DNA of 64,000 nt from NCBI GenBank assembly GCA_003996215.1, contig QJPP01003106.1, positions 1 through 64,000 of the forward strand. The letters are read 5' to 3'. Numbering within the stretch: the first letter of the stretch is position 1; the number at the start of each line of letters is the position of its first letter. The stretch is from Jaltomata sinuosa. Lineage: Eukaryota; Streptophyta; Magnoliopsida; Solanales; Solanaceae. This document shows positions 10,987-23,594 of this stretch, piece by piece. The position numbers were made by a program, and so were the translations under genes. The notes under the pieces are model-generated. The model ran no database searches. It saw only the letters and a list, made by a program, of their open reading frames with translations, and had not been told where the DNA came from.

Positions 10987-11032
10987 AGATAGTAGGGTTC
11001 AGCACTAACATCTCGGACATATGCTAGATAAG

Positions 11033-12877
11033 CTAAACACCCACGGGAATCAACTTCCTAGCTCGAAGACAAGAGATGATCCCAGATGGTGCATGGCTAA
11101 CAGAACCCTGCCACACAACCGGGGATACACCGGGCACAGCTATGGTAATGGTCTTGGCATAACAATCCAAAACCACACGGTGAGGGGATATCCAGTCCAT
11201 GCCCAGTATCACATCAAAATCTAGCATATCAAGAATCATCAAATCACCCCAAGTCTCTGAATCACCAATAGATAGCATACAAGATCTCACAATCCGATCC
11301 ACTACTAAAGAATCTCCTACTGGGGTCGAAACAGAAACAGGAACAGATAATGGCTCACTAGCCAACCCCAAACAAGGCACAAAGTAGGCAGATACATATG
11401 AACAAGTGGATCTAGGATCAAATAAAGCCATAGCAGACTGATGGCACACAGAAATCGTACCTGTAATCACAATATCTGAGGCCTCTGCCTCTGGTCTTCT
11501 AGGGACCGCGTAAAACTGACGACGACCTCCACCTGACCGACCGCCATCCCTACCACCTGCTCTGTCGTGCGGGGCACCACCTCTTCCCTGACGACCACCC
11601 CCTCTAGCCGGGGGCTGAACTGCCCGTAAAGGCTCGGCCAACTGAACTGTACCCTGCTGAGGGCAATCTCTAGCAAAATGACCAATCGCACCACAAGTAA
11701 AACAAGCCCCTGACGGCCTACTCAGTCGAGATGGACCAGCAAATCCCGTATGAACACCACGACCTGATGCCCCAGAAATTGTACCCCTCGAAGACTGGCC
11801 GCCATAGCCCTGATGGCTGCTCTGACCCTGCTCAAACTGGGTACTACCGAAAGTCTGAAGGGAAGCCTGAACCGGTCGGCTGGACTGACCCTGGTACTGC
11901 TGTGGCTGATAACTCTGGCTCCACTGGCCAGGACCTCTACCACCATATCTGGAACCACTATAGACACCCTGATGCCGAGGCCTCTTATCTCTGGACCCCT
12001 GATCATGTCGCTGTAAGTCCTCCACAGTGCGGGCATAGTCTACAATAGCCTGGAATGACCGACCACTGGCAATCAATATCTCAGCAGGCTGCCTGATCTC
12101 TGGCCTCAAACCCCATACAAATCTGCAAATCCTATCAACCTCGGTAGGAATGATCATAGCTCCGAACGGTGCTAGCTGATTAAAACGGGTCTCATACTCT
12201 GAGATAGTCGTAGACCCCTGCGTAAGGTGAGTAAACTGCTCCCTGCGATGCTCATGATCACTCTGAGGTAGGAACTTGGCCATAAAGGCCTCATAAAACT
12301 CAGACCAGGCCAAAGGAGGTGACGATGGTGGTCTACAAGCAACCTGGGCCCTCCACCATAACTTCGTTGGGCCCTCCAACTGATAGGTAGTATAACCAAC
12401 CCCATGAGTCTCCAACAAACCCAAATGATGCAACATCTCCTCACAGGTAGTAATAAAGTCAAGTGGATCCTGTCCAGAAGTACCAGCAAACCTCGGAGGT
12501 GCTAACCTCAAAAACCTACCCAACACCTTCTGCTCTGACTCTGTCATAACTGGGCGAGGAGCAAGAGGTTGTGCAACAGATGGAACCAGAATGACCTCCG
12601 CACGGGGAGCCACAGTAGCCGGCTGCGCTCCTAAGCTCTGTGCACCCAGGGCTGCCCCCTGAGCGGATATCTGCGCTACCTCAGAAGGCCGCTCTCCAAT
12701 CATACCCAAAAGCTGTAATAGTAATCCCCGAATATCTGGAGACTGAGCTGCGGCTGGAGCTGGCATAGAAGTGGGCACTAGAGCTGGTACTGGAGCTGGC
12801 GCTGGAGCTGGTACTGGAGCTGGCGCTGGAGTGGGAGGCTCATCTCCGTGTGATGCCGATGATCTCGTACGAACCAT
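11033..12877 (-). CDS. Tekay-1 gag-protease, open for 614 codons, protease active site altered
   Basis: The start is the ATG at 12877 (MVRTRSSASHGDE), which matches the gag starts of Tekay-2 and Tekay-4; the frame stays open upstream to 12901. The N-terminus is Ala/Pro-rich. The gag domain includes LRLAPPRFAGTSG, PLDFI and SEYETRFNQLAPF. One CCHC zinc knuckle (CFTCGAIGHFARDC, about 11664-11705) follows Gln/Gly/Ser-rich sequence. The protease carries LFDPRSTCSYVS where Tekay-3 has LFDPGSTYSYVS; the Gly of the D-x-G active site is Arg here, so proteolysis is probably lost. The ORF ends in a frameshift stop at 11033, just after RARKLIP, where the linker to RT should begin. Confidence 0.88.
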   Translation of the reverse strand: MVRTRSSASHGDEPPTPAPAPVPAPAPAPVPALVPTSMPAPAAAQSPDIRGLLLQLLGMIGERPSEVAQISAQGAALGAQSLGAQPATVAPRAEVILVPSVAQPLAPRPVMTESEQKVLGRFLRLAPPRFAGTSGQDPLDFITTCEEMLHHLGLLETHGVGYTTYQLEGPTKLWWRAQVACRPPSSPPLAWSEFYEAFMAKFLPQSDHEHRREQFTHLTQGSTTISEYETRFNQLAPFGAMIIPTEVDRICRFVWGLRPEIRQPAEILIASGRSFQAIVDYARTVEDLQRHDQGSRDKRPRHQGVYSGSRYGGRGPGQWSQSYQPQQYQGQSSRPVQASLQTFGSTQFEQGQSSHQGYGGQSSRGTISGASGRGVHTGFAGPSRLSRPSGACFTCGAIGHFARDCPQQGTVQLAEPLRAVQPPARGGGRQGRGGAPHDRAGGRDGGRSGGGRRQFYAVPRRPEAEASDIVITGTISVCHQSAMALFDPRSTCSYVSAYFVPCLGLASEPLSVPVSVSTPVGDSLVVDRIVRSCMLSIGDSETWGDLMILDMLDFDVILGMDWISPHRVVLDCYAKTITIAVPGVSPVVWQGSVSHAPSGIISCLRARKLIPVGV

Positions 12878-13075
12878 CTGCGGAAGGATGAAGTAGAACA
12901 AATGAGATTTCCAGAAACTTCAAGGGTTCCACGCACGACACAGAAGTAATGAAAGAGTCAAATTTCCTAAAATGTCACTGTAGCCTCCCAAAGATTGAGT
13001 ACGGACGACTCCGCCCCAATCCGCAGGACTCTACTAGACATTGGCTCCTATACCGATGACACCGGTGAACCTAAA

Positions 13076-13087
13076 GCTCTGATACCA
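13076..13087 (-). promoter_or_regulatory. Primer-binding site, tRNA-iMet
   Basis: On the minus strand TGGTATCAGAGC, complementary to the 3' end of initiator tRNA-Met, three bases inside the LTR end. Confidence 0.9.
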
Positions 13088-13090
13088 AGT

Positions 13091-16000
13091 TGTCATGACC
13101 CGATTTCTCGGTCATGATGGCACCTACAACCCCCCCAGTAGGCGAACCAATTCCCGTAGCCCAGGACAGTTAGTAATGGGCTACTATCTAACAAATAAGC
13201 GGTTATAATAGATAACAGGAGTATATATATATACATATGCAGAAACTAAATCAAATCCCAAGACCTGGTATCATAGTATAGAGCCAAAACTACATACATA
13301 GAGTGCAAGCGATCCAAAACAATATATACAGATGTCTCTGAATGGTAATAGAGTACATGAAGCAAAAGATAAACTAAAGCTAAGCTCCGATCGCCAAGAG
13401 CCCACCCTCAGTCTGAAGTAGTCCCCAACAGATCTCCAAGCACGAATCACAGCGATCTAACGGCGATGGCCCACGCTAGGATCTGCACCCAAAGATGCAG
13501 GGGGTAGGGGTGAGCACCAAATGCGAAGCATAAGGTACCCAGTAGGTATCATAGGCCGACTGGGCACATATAAGATAAAAGCGTAGTAATAGACAAAATA
13601 GAAGCAAGCAGTCACAGAAATCAACGAAAGGTACACAGGAACTAGCCCAGAGGGAAATCAACAGAACCACATGTGAGGCTAGTAAGCAGAATATACACAC
13701 CATAGGCACAAGTGAGAGTAAGAAACAACGCACCTGGGGTCCTTGCAACAACAGTGTATACAAAATAAGTACGAAATGGACGGTATACCGGTAACCTCAA
13801 GTGTAAGAAGAGAGAAAGAGTAATGATAGGCATGCTCAGAGACATAAATCAAGCTCAACTAATCATATCAATCTCAATCCAGAAACTAACAGTTTAGCAG
13901 TAACCAATTTCATTCTTAACCGTAATAGGGAATAATTCTGTAAGTAAATAGCAAGAGTCTACCTACAGTCCCCCGGCCGCCCATACAACCGAGGAACACA
14001 AACAAGTGAAAACAAACCCTCCGGCATCCCATACTACCGGAGCTTACAATCAACAAACAACAAACAAGGGTGGAGCCTCAAACAATGAATGATATGATGC
14101 ATGAAGATCTCAGTGAAATGGTATCTCTGTATGTACCTCCCCCGGCGCCGATCCGGCCCAGCAGGTAGGTTCCATGGAAGGACACTGCCCGTATACCTCT
14201 ACTCCACCGTATACCCTTCCTCCGGCACACGCAGCCCGCAGCCCCTGGCCCAGAAGGCAAGGTCCATGGAGGTCCCAGACCCCATACTAAAACTCAGTAT
14301 CAAAACATGTCGTCCGGAAGCAAGTCCGAGATCAAGATAGAGACCCAGTCTCTAATATGCATGCCCAGACCCTGTCTAGGACTAAAGTAGTAGGAAAATA
14401 TCTCAAAAACCCTTCCAAGGGTGCCCGGGCATAACCGGGTCTAAACAGTAGAAAGTCATCTCAGGTGCTCGGTCCGACCGAGGCTAAAATCATCTCAAGT
14501 GGCAAGAAAACTCAACTAGCACCCCGGCCCTGCCGAGTCTAGCGTTAATCATAAAACTGGTGTTTTAAAACATTATTTTACTTCCTTTTAACCAGGAATA
14601 TGCACAAGTTAAATCAAACCATTTTCAAATTATTTCCATAAAAAATGGGGCCCCCGGGCCATGCAAGGTTTAGAAAATAGTGTCCGTAGGCCCGAAGCCC
14701 AAACCGTAGTAAAACATGTATAAAACCTTTTTATATGCATGAAAATGGTATGATCAAACACAATAGCTGCCCAGCAGCTTACAATCAACCTATCGACCCT
14801 GCACAGGCCCACAACTACTCAGCAAGCATAACCAGCCTAGAAGGATAATTCTATGCCCGGGACTTGCGGACATTCCCAAAATCCCACCTTCTATGTTCCA
14901 GAGTCAACAAGGCCTCACAGGACCACAAGGGTAAATAAAATATATCGGCAAATACTACAAGCAACGGAGGAACAAAAGTAGGCGGACATGAATAAAGCGG
15001 TCAAGGTCTGTGGTATCAACCTAATAAACCAACCCAATGATGCCCATTAATACAATTTTATCCTATATATGCGGAGTCTAGGGAAAATAAACCGTAACCT
15101 ACCTGTCGTCCGATGAAAAGCTGCTAAGATGATGTCCAAGCTCGAACCACTCCGATAAAATCCAAAACTAAATCAGAATCGGATTTGGGCTTGAATAACT
15201 TGACGTGGATAATTGATTTCCTTTCCGAAGTTAAACATAACATCAAAATATAATTTCTTCCCCACAATTTCCCTCACTCGTGGGTGTAAGTATATACATA
15301 TACTGAAGAGTTTATAACATGCACCTCGTAATCAAATCCTGACGAACAGAAATTGATTAACATATATGTATCATGAACAAAGTGAATGTTTTTCACATTA
15401 ATTAATCAACTAATTACTTAACCAAAAAGTCAAGGCATTCATTAGATGCCACCTATTTGTACACTAATTGACGCACATTCCACTTCACTTCCACGTGGAA
15501 GTGGAGTGGCACCACACAATTAATTCCATTCCACTATGTAAGTATTTGGGTATTGCATAAGTTCGTAGTAAAATAAATATAGCTTTTTGAATAAACCATA
15601 ATTTTTAAAAAATTATTTCGAATAGAACCTACTATATTATAATAATACATTTTAACATAACTAAATTTACCATCTCCGTTAAAAATATTACAATGTATAA
15701 AAACCTTATAAAATAAATACATATACAATTATATCGTAACAAAAATATTTTTCATAAACCTTTAAAATATTTTGAAAAGGTAATAATAATATATTTTTTA
15801 CCAAATTCAACTTTTAAATAAAATATTTTCAAATACACGCGATGTTAATAAAATTCTTAAATTTAAGTTTGCAACTCACCATCGCACGATTTAGATACTA
15901 AAGAACTCTCTTGGAACCCTCCCTTATGTTTTCTCACTGTTTCAGAACTGAAATGGCATTTTAAAACGTGAAGTTGAGGCTTAAATCGAGTTTAACCCTA

Positions 16001-16396
16001 CCCGGTTCGCGACCCGGTTCGCAACCCATTTTCTGCCAGACAGTCCGCGGTAAAAAAGTCATAACTTTTTACTCAGAGATCAGATGGATGTGAGGTTTTG
16101 TGCGTTGGAAACTAGACTCGTACACCTTCGATTTGGTATTTTGGGGGACTTCTAACTCTTTAAATATTGAGAGAAAAGCCCTGAGACATTTTACCCAAAG
16201 TTCAGAAAATTTATTAAAGAACTTACGATAACTTTTGCCGATTTGCTTGACTTCAAAACTTATAATGCGACCAAACAAATGGGCCCGACACTGAAATACC
16301 GGTCCTGACGAACCTTAAGTGACTTGGGTCCGCTACAACAAGCTCTAACGGTTCAAGGAAAACGTATACGTGGAAATAACCGGAAGGGTCATTACA
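13091..16396 (-). repeat. Tekay-1 5' LTR (3306 bp)
   Basis: On the plus strand it runs from TGTCATGACC to GGGTCATTACA. The part from 13980 on is also present at 5619-8008. It is unusually long for an LTR and non-coding. The tandem 12-mer array recurs at about 16003. TCTGA right of 16396 may be one copy of the target duplication; the other lies outside the window. Confidence 0.9.
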
Positions 16397-17533
16397 TCTG
16401 ATTACGGTCATTTTTGGGTTAATTACGGTATTATAGTTGTGTTGAGGATTATGATTGTTTATGTAGCTCTGGGTCAAATATGAATATTCGTGATTGATTG
16501 GTGGTGTGTCGTAGGTCGTAGAGCTTGGATGGTGACCTTGTGGTGATTGTTGTGGGCTATTAGTAAGTTTGTATTGTATTATATTATGTGCTGCATATTA
16601 TATTTTATTGTATTTTGTCATTGTGATTGCCTAGAGGGCTCATGATGACCTGTAAGGCATGACACCTTTCCGCATGGTCAAGCTCGTGTCTTTATTAAGA
16701 CCTGTAAGGCGTGAGACCTTTGCGCATCATCGAAACCATGGTATTATGAGGACCTATAAGGCATAAATATTTTTCTTTTGTATTTCTCTCCCATAAAGCA
16801 TGAGCTTATTCCACAGGTTGAACCTATGTACTATGTTATTCATTTTGTATTGCATTACTATGTTATGATTGTTCTGGTTAGCTATATCTTAAGTTTTGGA
16901 GGCGATATGTGCTGAGGTGGTTGTTGTTGTGAGGCTTGGTGTAGGGTAAGGTAAGGTAATATTGGGCTGATATTGTGTCTGTGTTAGTCGTGGCTGGGAT
17001 ATTGGTATCATTTATATTTAAGCTTCTTTCATATTGTAGTTTAAATTTTTGGTTATGATGTTTCAGTTATTTTGTCGCCTTGCATATTAAGTATATTCTT
17101 TCATATTGACGTCCTTATTGCATGGGAGCGCTGCATTTATCCCACATATTTCCAGGTAGACAATGGTCCAGATTGCGTGTGGTCGAGTTCAGCTGATGAT
17201 TTGTACACTTTGTTCTTTTAAGAGTTGTTGAGTTTGGAGTCTTCTTTAGCTTTAAATCGGTAACAGGCATGTCGAGGCCCTGTCCCAACTCATGGTTAGT
17301 AGTTTTTCATCTTAGAGGCTTGTAGACATCTGTTATGGGTTTGGTAGTTAGTTGTGGCCTGGTCGTCCTTGTATTATACTTTTGTAATATCTGAGTTTGT
17401 TTATGTTGCGTTTTATTTTGTTTTGCTTAGCCTTAATGGCCCATGAATGTGGTTTGGTTCAATTTCTGTTGGTTCGCTTAATCATGTATGGCACCTAGTG
17501 CTAGTCGCGCCTCCCTAATTTTAAGTCGTGACA
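16397..17533 (+). repeat. Short-1 5' LTR, right part
   Basis: Ends TAAGTCGTGACA directly before the primer-binding site and aligns to about 19050-20182. Contains three degenerate tandem copies of GACCTGTAAGGCATGAGACC at about 16650-16770. Confidence 0.8.
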
Positions 17534-18059
17534 AACTTTGTATCAGAGTGTGGTAGTGTCCTAGGGAGTCTAAATTGTGTCTAGTAGAGTCTTGCTTATG
17601 GGTGTGTTATGCATCACACTTTTAATCAGTAGGCTACATGGTATTTAGGATCAGTTACTGCTCTTTCATCTTCTAGATCGTTCTATATAGTCAAATCCTA
17701 AGTGTTTTGTTATCAAAATCGTGCGATAGTGTTTCGTGATCGTCATACCATAGCATACCTTGTGGTGAGGTCAATTCTGATTTGATTGTCATGGCCTACC
17801 CGAGGATGATTTCCTTTATGTTTAAGGAAAGTTTCCATTCCAGGTTTTAGTTTGTGTAATCCTCTTTCGTATGGGGCCTGATCAGATTCAGGTAGAGCCT
17901 AGTGGCCTTATGAGGCTTGTAGCTTGTATTTTGGCTATTTTGCAGGTGTGGTATAGTCCAGTTTATGGGAGAGATTCTACCAAAAATTCGAGAAGTTCCT
18001 AGTCTTACTCGTGTGTTATATTTCACATTCGAGGATAAATAATCCTAAGAGGAGAAGGA
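17534..18059 (+). other. Short-1 interior, no coding sequence seen
   Basis: Starts with the iMet-like primer-binding site. It contains the spacer typical of chromoviruses before gag (GTCTAGTAGAGTCTTGC at about 17578) and the pre-LTR segment CATTCGAGGATAAA. No gag or pol domain is visible in any frame. Confidence 0.7.
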
Positions 18060-20182
18060 TGTAACACTTCATGTGTTTACAATTGTCTTTTATCCTGTGT
18101 CGAAGGCTTACGTGCCTAAATTTGAAAATTTTACTGTAACACTGCGCTTAATTTTGGAACATATGATTTAAATTGGAATTTAAAAAAAAGTATATTTTTA
18201 TCGCCTTTTTAAAATGTCTTAAGTATTTATGAAAAATTCTTTAGTTATGATATATTTGTGTATGTAATTATTTTGTAAGATTTTTACTATTTACTAACAT
18301 TTTAACAAAGATATTAAGTCTAGCTATGTAAAAAAATTATTACTATAAATTCAGTAATTTTTATCCTGAGTGGATCCCACCTCTTTAACATGTGTAGTAA
18401 TTATATTATATATGTGATGATGATTAAAATTAATGCTAATGATAACATTATTTTTACCTAACATAAAAGTACTAGAATTCCTTTTAATTATGAGATAAAT
18501 ATGCCATGTACATAACCTCATCTTTGGAGCACTTTTCCACCGCCACTACATCTGTTTATATTATATGTATATGTCCTTTTTTTTCACTTTTTGGTCCTAA
18601 GATAAATATTTGCAGCGGCCAAACTCTCTCTATATTGATACTACTACATGAACAAAATTTGCAGCATATGATTTTTTTTCTTGTGCGCTACCTATATATA
18701 CGAATACATATCTCAAGCAAATAGCAATATGTCACTTTTTCTGAGTTAAATCTCATGGTTTTTCTATTATTTCTTTGATATTTATATCATGTGGATTTTG
18801 AATCATAACAAATTGTTTTCATCAAGTTATTCGGGCTCGAGTTTGAGGTATGTAAAGGCTATTCCTTTCTTTTTTTGGCATGATTCCTTAAGGTATGTGA
18901 TTTTTGGGTCTAGCGTGCTATCGAAGTGTCAATTGTTAAATATTTTTAAGTCATTATTGGTGTTATTCTTGTTAGAAAGTCATATCCAATGACGTCGATT
19001 TTGTGTTAAGTTAGAAGTAAGAGGTAGTGTATATATGGTTGTGTTTATGTGATTACGGTCATTGTCGAGTTAGTTATGGTATTATAGTTATGTTGAGGGT
19101 TATGTAGATCCGGGTCAGCTATGAATATACGTAGTTGGTTGGTAGTGTGTCATAGATCGTAGAGCTTGGGTGGTGGCCTTGTGGTGAATATTGTGGGCTA
19201 TTGGTTAAGTTTGTATTGTATTATATGCTTCATATTATATTTTTTTGCATTTTGTCATTGTGATTTCCTAGGGGGCTCATGATGACCTGTAAGGTGTGAG
19301 ACCTTTCCGCATGGTTAAGCCCGTGTCTTTGTGAGGACCTGTAAGGCATGAGATCTTTCTGCATGGTCGAGCCCATTGCATTATGCAGACCTTTAAAGCA
19401 TGAGTATTTTTTCACATGGCCTTCCTTTTGTATTACTCTCTCATAAGGTTGAGTTCCTGCCACAGGTTGAGCCTATGTATTGTGTTGTTCACTTTGTATT
19501 GCATTTTAATATTATGATTATTTTGGTAAACTGTATCATGAGTTTTGGAGATGATATGTACTGAGGTGGTTGTTGTTGTGGGGCCTAGAGTAGGGGAAGG
19601 TAAGGTAATATTAGGCTGACGTTGTATCTGTGCTGGTCGTGGTTTGGATGTTGGTATCATTTCTATTCAAACTTCTTTTATATTGTGGTTTCACTTTTCG
19701 ATTATGATATTTCAGTTATTCTGTCGCCTTGCATATTAAGTACATTTTTTCGTACTGACGTCCCCGTTGCTTGGAGGTGCTGCATTCATGACTGCAGGTT
19801 ATCAGGTAAATAGTGGTCTTGATTGCATGTGGTCAAGTTCTGCTGATGGTTGGTACACTCCGTTCTTTTCAGAGTTGTTGTGTCTGGAGTCTTTTTTAAT
19901 TTGTATCGGTAACAGGTATGTCGGGGCCTTATCTCAACTCGTGATTAACAGTTTTTCATCTAAGAGGGTTGTAGACATCTATTGTGGGTCTGATAGTCAG
20001 TTGCGGCCTGGTCGGCCTAGTATTATACTTTTTTTAGATCTGAGTTTGTTTCTGTTGAGTGTCATTTTGTTTGTCTTGGACATAACAGCCCACCGATGTT
20101 GTTTGGTTTAGTTTCTATTGGTTCGCTCTATCAAATATGGCACCTGGTGCTAGTCACACCTCCCTGAATTTGGGGCGTGACA
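18060..20182 (+). repeat. Short-1 3' LTR (2123 bp)
   Basis: Runs from TGTAACACTTC to GGGGCGTGACA. Degenerate tandem units of about 53 bp with GACCTGTAAGGCATGAGA lie at 19283-19420. AT-rich sequence fills 18180-18500. No gene. Confidence 0.8.
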
Positions 20183-22044
20183 TCTCTAAAGCTAAAACTT
20201 ATTTTAAAAGAGTTACGCATAATACTACGCCATAATGGCAATTAATCAACCAACAAGGAAACAACTTTAACCACATAAATTGTTTTGGCTAGTAACAAGA
20301 ACGTATGTCATATTTAAGCTTGAAGGAGCTTATAACACCAAAGAACGTGAGGTCTAATCATGAATGAAATAAACCATTACTGTTCAATGCATATGAAAAT
20401 TACTAGGCTTGTGCAAAAAAAATTGGAAACAGTAAATTACCACATTTCCAAACATGAGAGCTAAAAGGGTAAGTTGGTTTACCTCTCAAGGGAAGGAACC
20501 AGGATTGACGAGCTACGAGGAAGGAGCTTCCATACTCAGATTCAACTTAGTATCTCAGGAAATATAAGAAACTTTTTCTCAAAATCTCTGATTTTCCTGA
20601 AGTGTGAGAATATGGCCTCAAACACTTCAAAATCGAAGAAATCTATGAGGTAAAATTCTTAGAGAACTCATAGAAACCTCAAAATCTTATAAAAAAGTTA
20701 TGGGCATATGGATATTGACATCAACCTATATCCTTTGACCTCTAATTTCTTGGATAAAATTTGACCCATAAAAAAGGAGAAGGCTTGGGGTATTTATCGG
20801 AGAAAGCTAGGGTTTGATTTTGGGGGGAATCTGGATGAAATTCTTTCAGAATTTTGAATTTCAAAAAGGAGAATTACTTTGTGGCCAAGAAATTGAGCCA
20901 CGTAGAGTACAAATCGAGCGATAAAATTTGCGTCGTTTGGTAGAATTTTGACGGAGTTCATTTCTGGGTTTGATGTTCATCGCGAAAATGAAGGAGAAAA
21001 GAAGAAGAGGATAGCGTGTATTGATGTGAGTGTGTAGGGATGAGTATCTACGTTCTTTTGGGTCAATAGATAATTGAAATAGTCTAATTGATTTGAAATT
21101 AAGGAACCACGTTCTTTGAGAATTAAGACAAAATTAATCTTAATTAATTAATGAGCTTCTTAATTTAATAATTAGAATAATCATTTTAATATAAAATATT
21201 AATTATTTCTAAAATCAAAAGACTAATTATGCAATTCAATTGATTTCAAAGAAATTAAAGATTAATTTAATTTCAGATGCTAACTGGGAGAAATATTCTC
21301 TCAATTATTTATTAAAGTAAATAGTTCATATAAATCAATATTATTATAAAAATATAGATATATATATATTATTCATTGAAAAATAAAATTTGTCTTGAAT
21401 ATAATTATAAAACTATTTCTTTTTAATTTTAGAATAATTATTTTAAATTATTACAATTGAAGAAGCTCAATAATTAATTCGATAGGTGAGGGTCAAAATT
21501 GGTTGTCAACAACTGCCCCCCCCCCTTGGATAGGGTGGATGCAACAAACCCTGGGCAAAGGGAATTGACGATCCCAATTTTGTTTGACCACTAATTCATC
21601 TCTCGAGAGCGATTGGGTTTAGCACAATTTTAAGAAATCATGGCCAGATCCTGGTATCAGGTTTCCTACATATCTCAGTCTGCATGAGAATTTAGGTCAC
21701 TTGTAGTTCAAGATGCTTGATTTAAGCATGATTTTCACATACTTAGAAAGCTATTTCGATTTTGAATTATGGAGAGACCAAAAAGATGAGGAATATGGGA
21801 TTAGGGGAAAGTTTGGAATGGAGTCGAGTATTCAACATCGAGCCCACCTACATATCCCTAGACTTAGAAATCAGATTTCTTGTAGTTCGACTCAATCGAT
21901 TGAAAAGGTTATCTCTTAGGCCAAGATAACCTTTGTTTAAAGATGCGTGACAAATATAATTGAGTATCGAAAAACAACTTGAACCTTCTCAACTATGAAT
22001 GAGGTGCGCCTCACACCCATAAATAAGAACTTATATAGACATAA
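20183..22044 (-). mobile_element. Outer-X: part of a minus-strand LTR element of unknown family
   Basis: On the minus strand a purine tract with ten G (21512-21530) is followed at 21511 by TGTTGACAACC, the arrangement of a polypurine tract and LTR start. Thus 20183-21511 would be 3' LTR, cut by Short-1, and 21531-22044 the end of the interior. The LTR is AT-rich at 21120-21480. No coding domain is visible. The family call stays open because pol is missing. Confidence 0.55.
21512..21530 (-). promoter_or_regulatory. Candidate polypurine tract of Outer-X
   Basis: Minus strand CCAAGGGGGGGGGGCAGT lies immediately upstream of an LTR-like start TGTTGACAAC. Confidence 0.55.
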
Positions 22045-22244
22045 TGTAATAATCCTTTCGGTCATTTTCGCATTTTTGCATTCTTTGTACTGTTAGAGCT
22101 TGCCCATAGCGGCCCTAAGTCATTTATGGCTTATTGGGACCGGCGGTTTGGTGCCCTGGCCGTTCGGTAGGTTATTATGACCATTTTCCTATTTTAGAGC
22201 TTTAACTTAGGAAATCATTGACTTCGATTAACATTCTTGGTAAA
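22045..22244 (+). repeat. Tekay-2 5' LTR, piece 1
   Basis: Begins TGTAATAATCC. The sequence up to ATTCTTGGTAAA continues at 31883 after Tekay-3. Confidence 0.75.
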
Positions 22245-22589
22245 TGTAACGACCGGTTCCGTCGTTACAGGTAGTCCAATCGTGCTAAGTTTTAGAGTTA
22301 GAGAACTCTGGGTTTTGGAGTTTGAAATTCTGGGCTAGGCTAGCCTCGGTCCATTTTGGAGCGAGGTAGAGTCTAGGGAAATCCAGGTAAAAATGGGTTT
22401 AGGTGTCTTGGATTGAGCTAGTTTTCCACGTATCCAAGACATAAAGGAGTATGCGGGACTTTTCAGAATCACATTTGGTTAAGTAGAACTACCGAAATCG
22501 CGCTTGACGTGAAGGGATTATTTCGGGTTATCGGGGAAAGCAAGTGTGTTGCGAAATGGCCAAAACTGGTAGATTTCCAGACTTTCTAT

Positions 22590-22770
22590 CCGTGATGAGC
22601 GCGGTCACGAGCGATAGCGGCCACCGCTATAGCGGTAGAAATTACCGCTATAGCGGCGGTTAAAGTGCGGTCAACCTACTTAAGACCGCTATAGCGGTGG
22701 GCTAATGCTATAGCGGGACCGCTATAGTAGAGCGGTGACCGCTATAGCGGCCCAATGAGTTTTTAATGCA
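22590..22770 (+). promoter_or_regulatory. CCGCTATAGCGG palindrome array and TATA-like box in Tekay-3 LTR
   Basis: Perfect 12-bp palindromes lie at 22624-22635, 22645-22656, 22686-22697 and 22739-22750, with degenerate copies between. TTTTAATG follows at about 22761. In the 3' LTR (about 30050-30190) most copies have changed, mainly at CG positions. Confidence 0.75.
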
Positions 22771-23480
22771 AAAACAGCTCCCAAAATATTCAGTTTTTCT
22801 CAAGTTCATTTTGGGAGAAGGGCTAGGCTATTCCAGGCGTTTTTCTTCCTTTCTCCGTCAAAATTCTTTCCTAAGGTAAGGTTTTCGTTCCCCAACCTTT
22901 GTATTACATTTTCTATGCGGTAGAATTGCTAGGAGTAAATTTGGGAAAGGTTAGAATAACCTAGGGATGGTGGAATTCGGGGAAGGAAGGGGATTCCAAG
23001 CACGTGAGTTCTTGGGTATGGATTAAAGTACATTAATATGATCATAGGTTGTTTAATTCCCTATTTTATCCATAAAGATGATAGAACTAGGAGAATTAAA
23101 GGTTGAAAATATTGGGAAAGGGGTGGGATGATCATGGGTGGCCTGGGGTTTGGGGATTTAGTATAATCCGAGTAATGTACAGGACTTGGGTGTTAACTAT
23201 TTGTCATGTGTGTTGTTTTTAGACCAAGAACGAGAGAGGAATCCAGACCACGGGAAAGCTCGGGTCGAATAGAGCTTGGAACATTTCGATGTAGGTGATG
23301 GCTTATGATTTTTTGTGAATGTGTATATTCATGTACTCATGTCTAAGTGATTGTATGCATTACATGGCTTAGGGAAACTGTGTGGAATGCCTAGGTTCCT
23401 GTTTACAGTCTGTGATTGAACGGTTTTACTTGTTGGTTTTACAAGTTGTGTGTGTTCATATATTGAGTGTTGTTGTTGAC

Positions 23481-23594
23481 ATTCGGTTGGCTCGGGTACC
23501 ACACCTGGTACGGGTACAACACATGGTTGACACGGTACCACGCCTGGTACGGGTATAACATTCGGTTGGCACGGGTACGATGCCTGGTACGGGC
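23481..23594 (+). repeat. Tandem minirepeat in Tekay-3 5' LTR, three units
   Basis: Units of about 38-41 bp centre on CCTGGTACGGGTA. The 3' LTR keeps only two (30908-30982), so copy number changed after insertion. Confidence 0.75.

Larger units (their letters stand above)
5619..16396 (-). mobile_element. Tekay-1: Tekay/Del-type chromovirus
   Basis: On the minus strand the order is 5' LTR (13091-16396), iMet primer-binding site, gag-protease, RT, RNaseH-integrase-chromodomain, then 3' LTR (up to 8008; its far end lies left of the window beyond Athila-1). The two LTRs are clearly alike over more than 2 kb with scattered changes. The polyprotein is cut by frameshifts before and inside RT. The element lies inside the Short-1 LTR: 16397 onwards continues sequence also found at about 19050. 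Confidence 0.92.
16397..20182 (+). mobile_element. Short-1: gypsy-like element with very short interior
   Basis: LTR sequence at 16397-17533 matches the 3' part of the LTR at 18060-20182, with many differences (an old insertion). Between them lie only 526 bases, beginning with a degraded iMet primer-binding site (TTTGTATCAGAG, 17538-17549) and ending in the AGAGGAGAAGGA purine tract. No gag or pol is visible, so it resembles a large-LTR non-autonomous derivative. Tekay-1 inserted in its 5' LTR. Confidence 0.8.

Noticed and set aside
11731..12048. Plus-strand open frames of 105 and 67 codons
   Set aside because: They lie antisense to the Gln/Gly-rich part of the Tekay-1 gag; no domain of their own.
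13476..13845. Leu/Cys-rich open frames on the minus strand that could be membrane proteins
   Set aside because: Inside the Tekay-1 5' LTR upstream of gag; two overlapping frames, neither with a known domain.
16645..16775. Regular repeats considered as a CRISPR-like array
   Set aside because: Only three degenerate units, no uniform spacers, duplicated in the other LTR; a plant LTR minirepeat.
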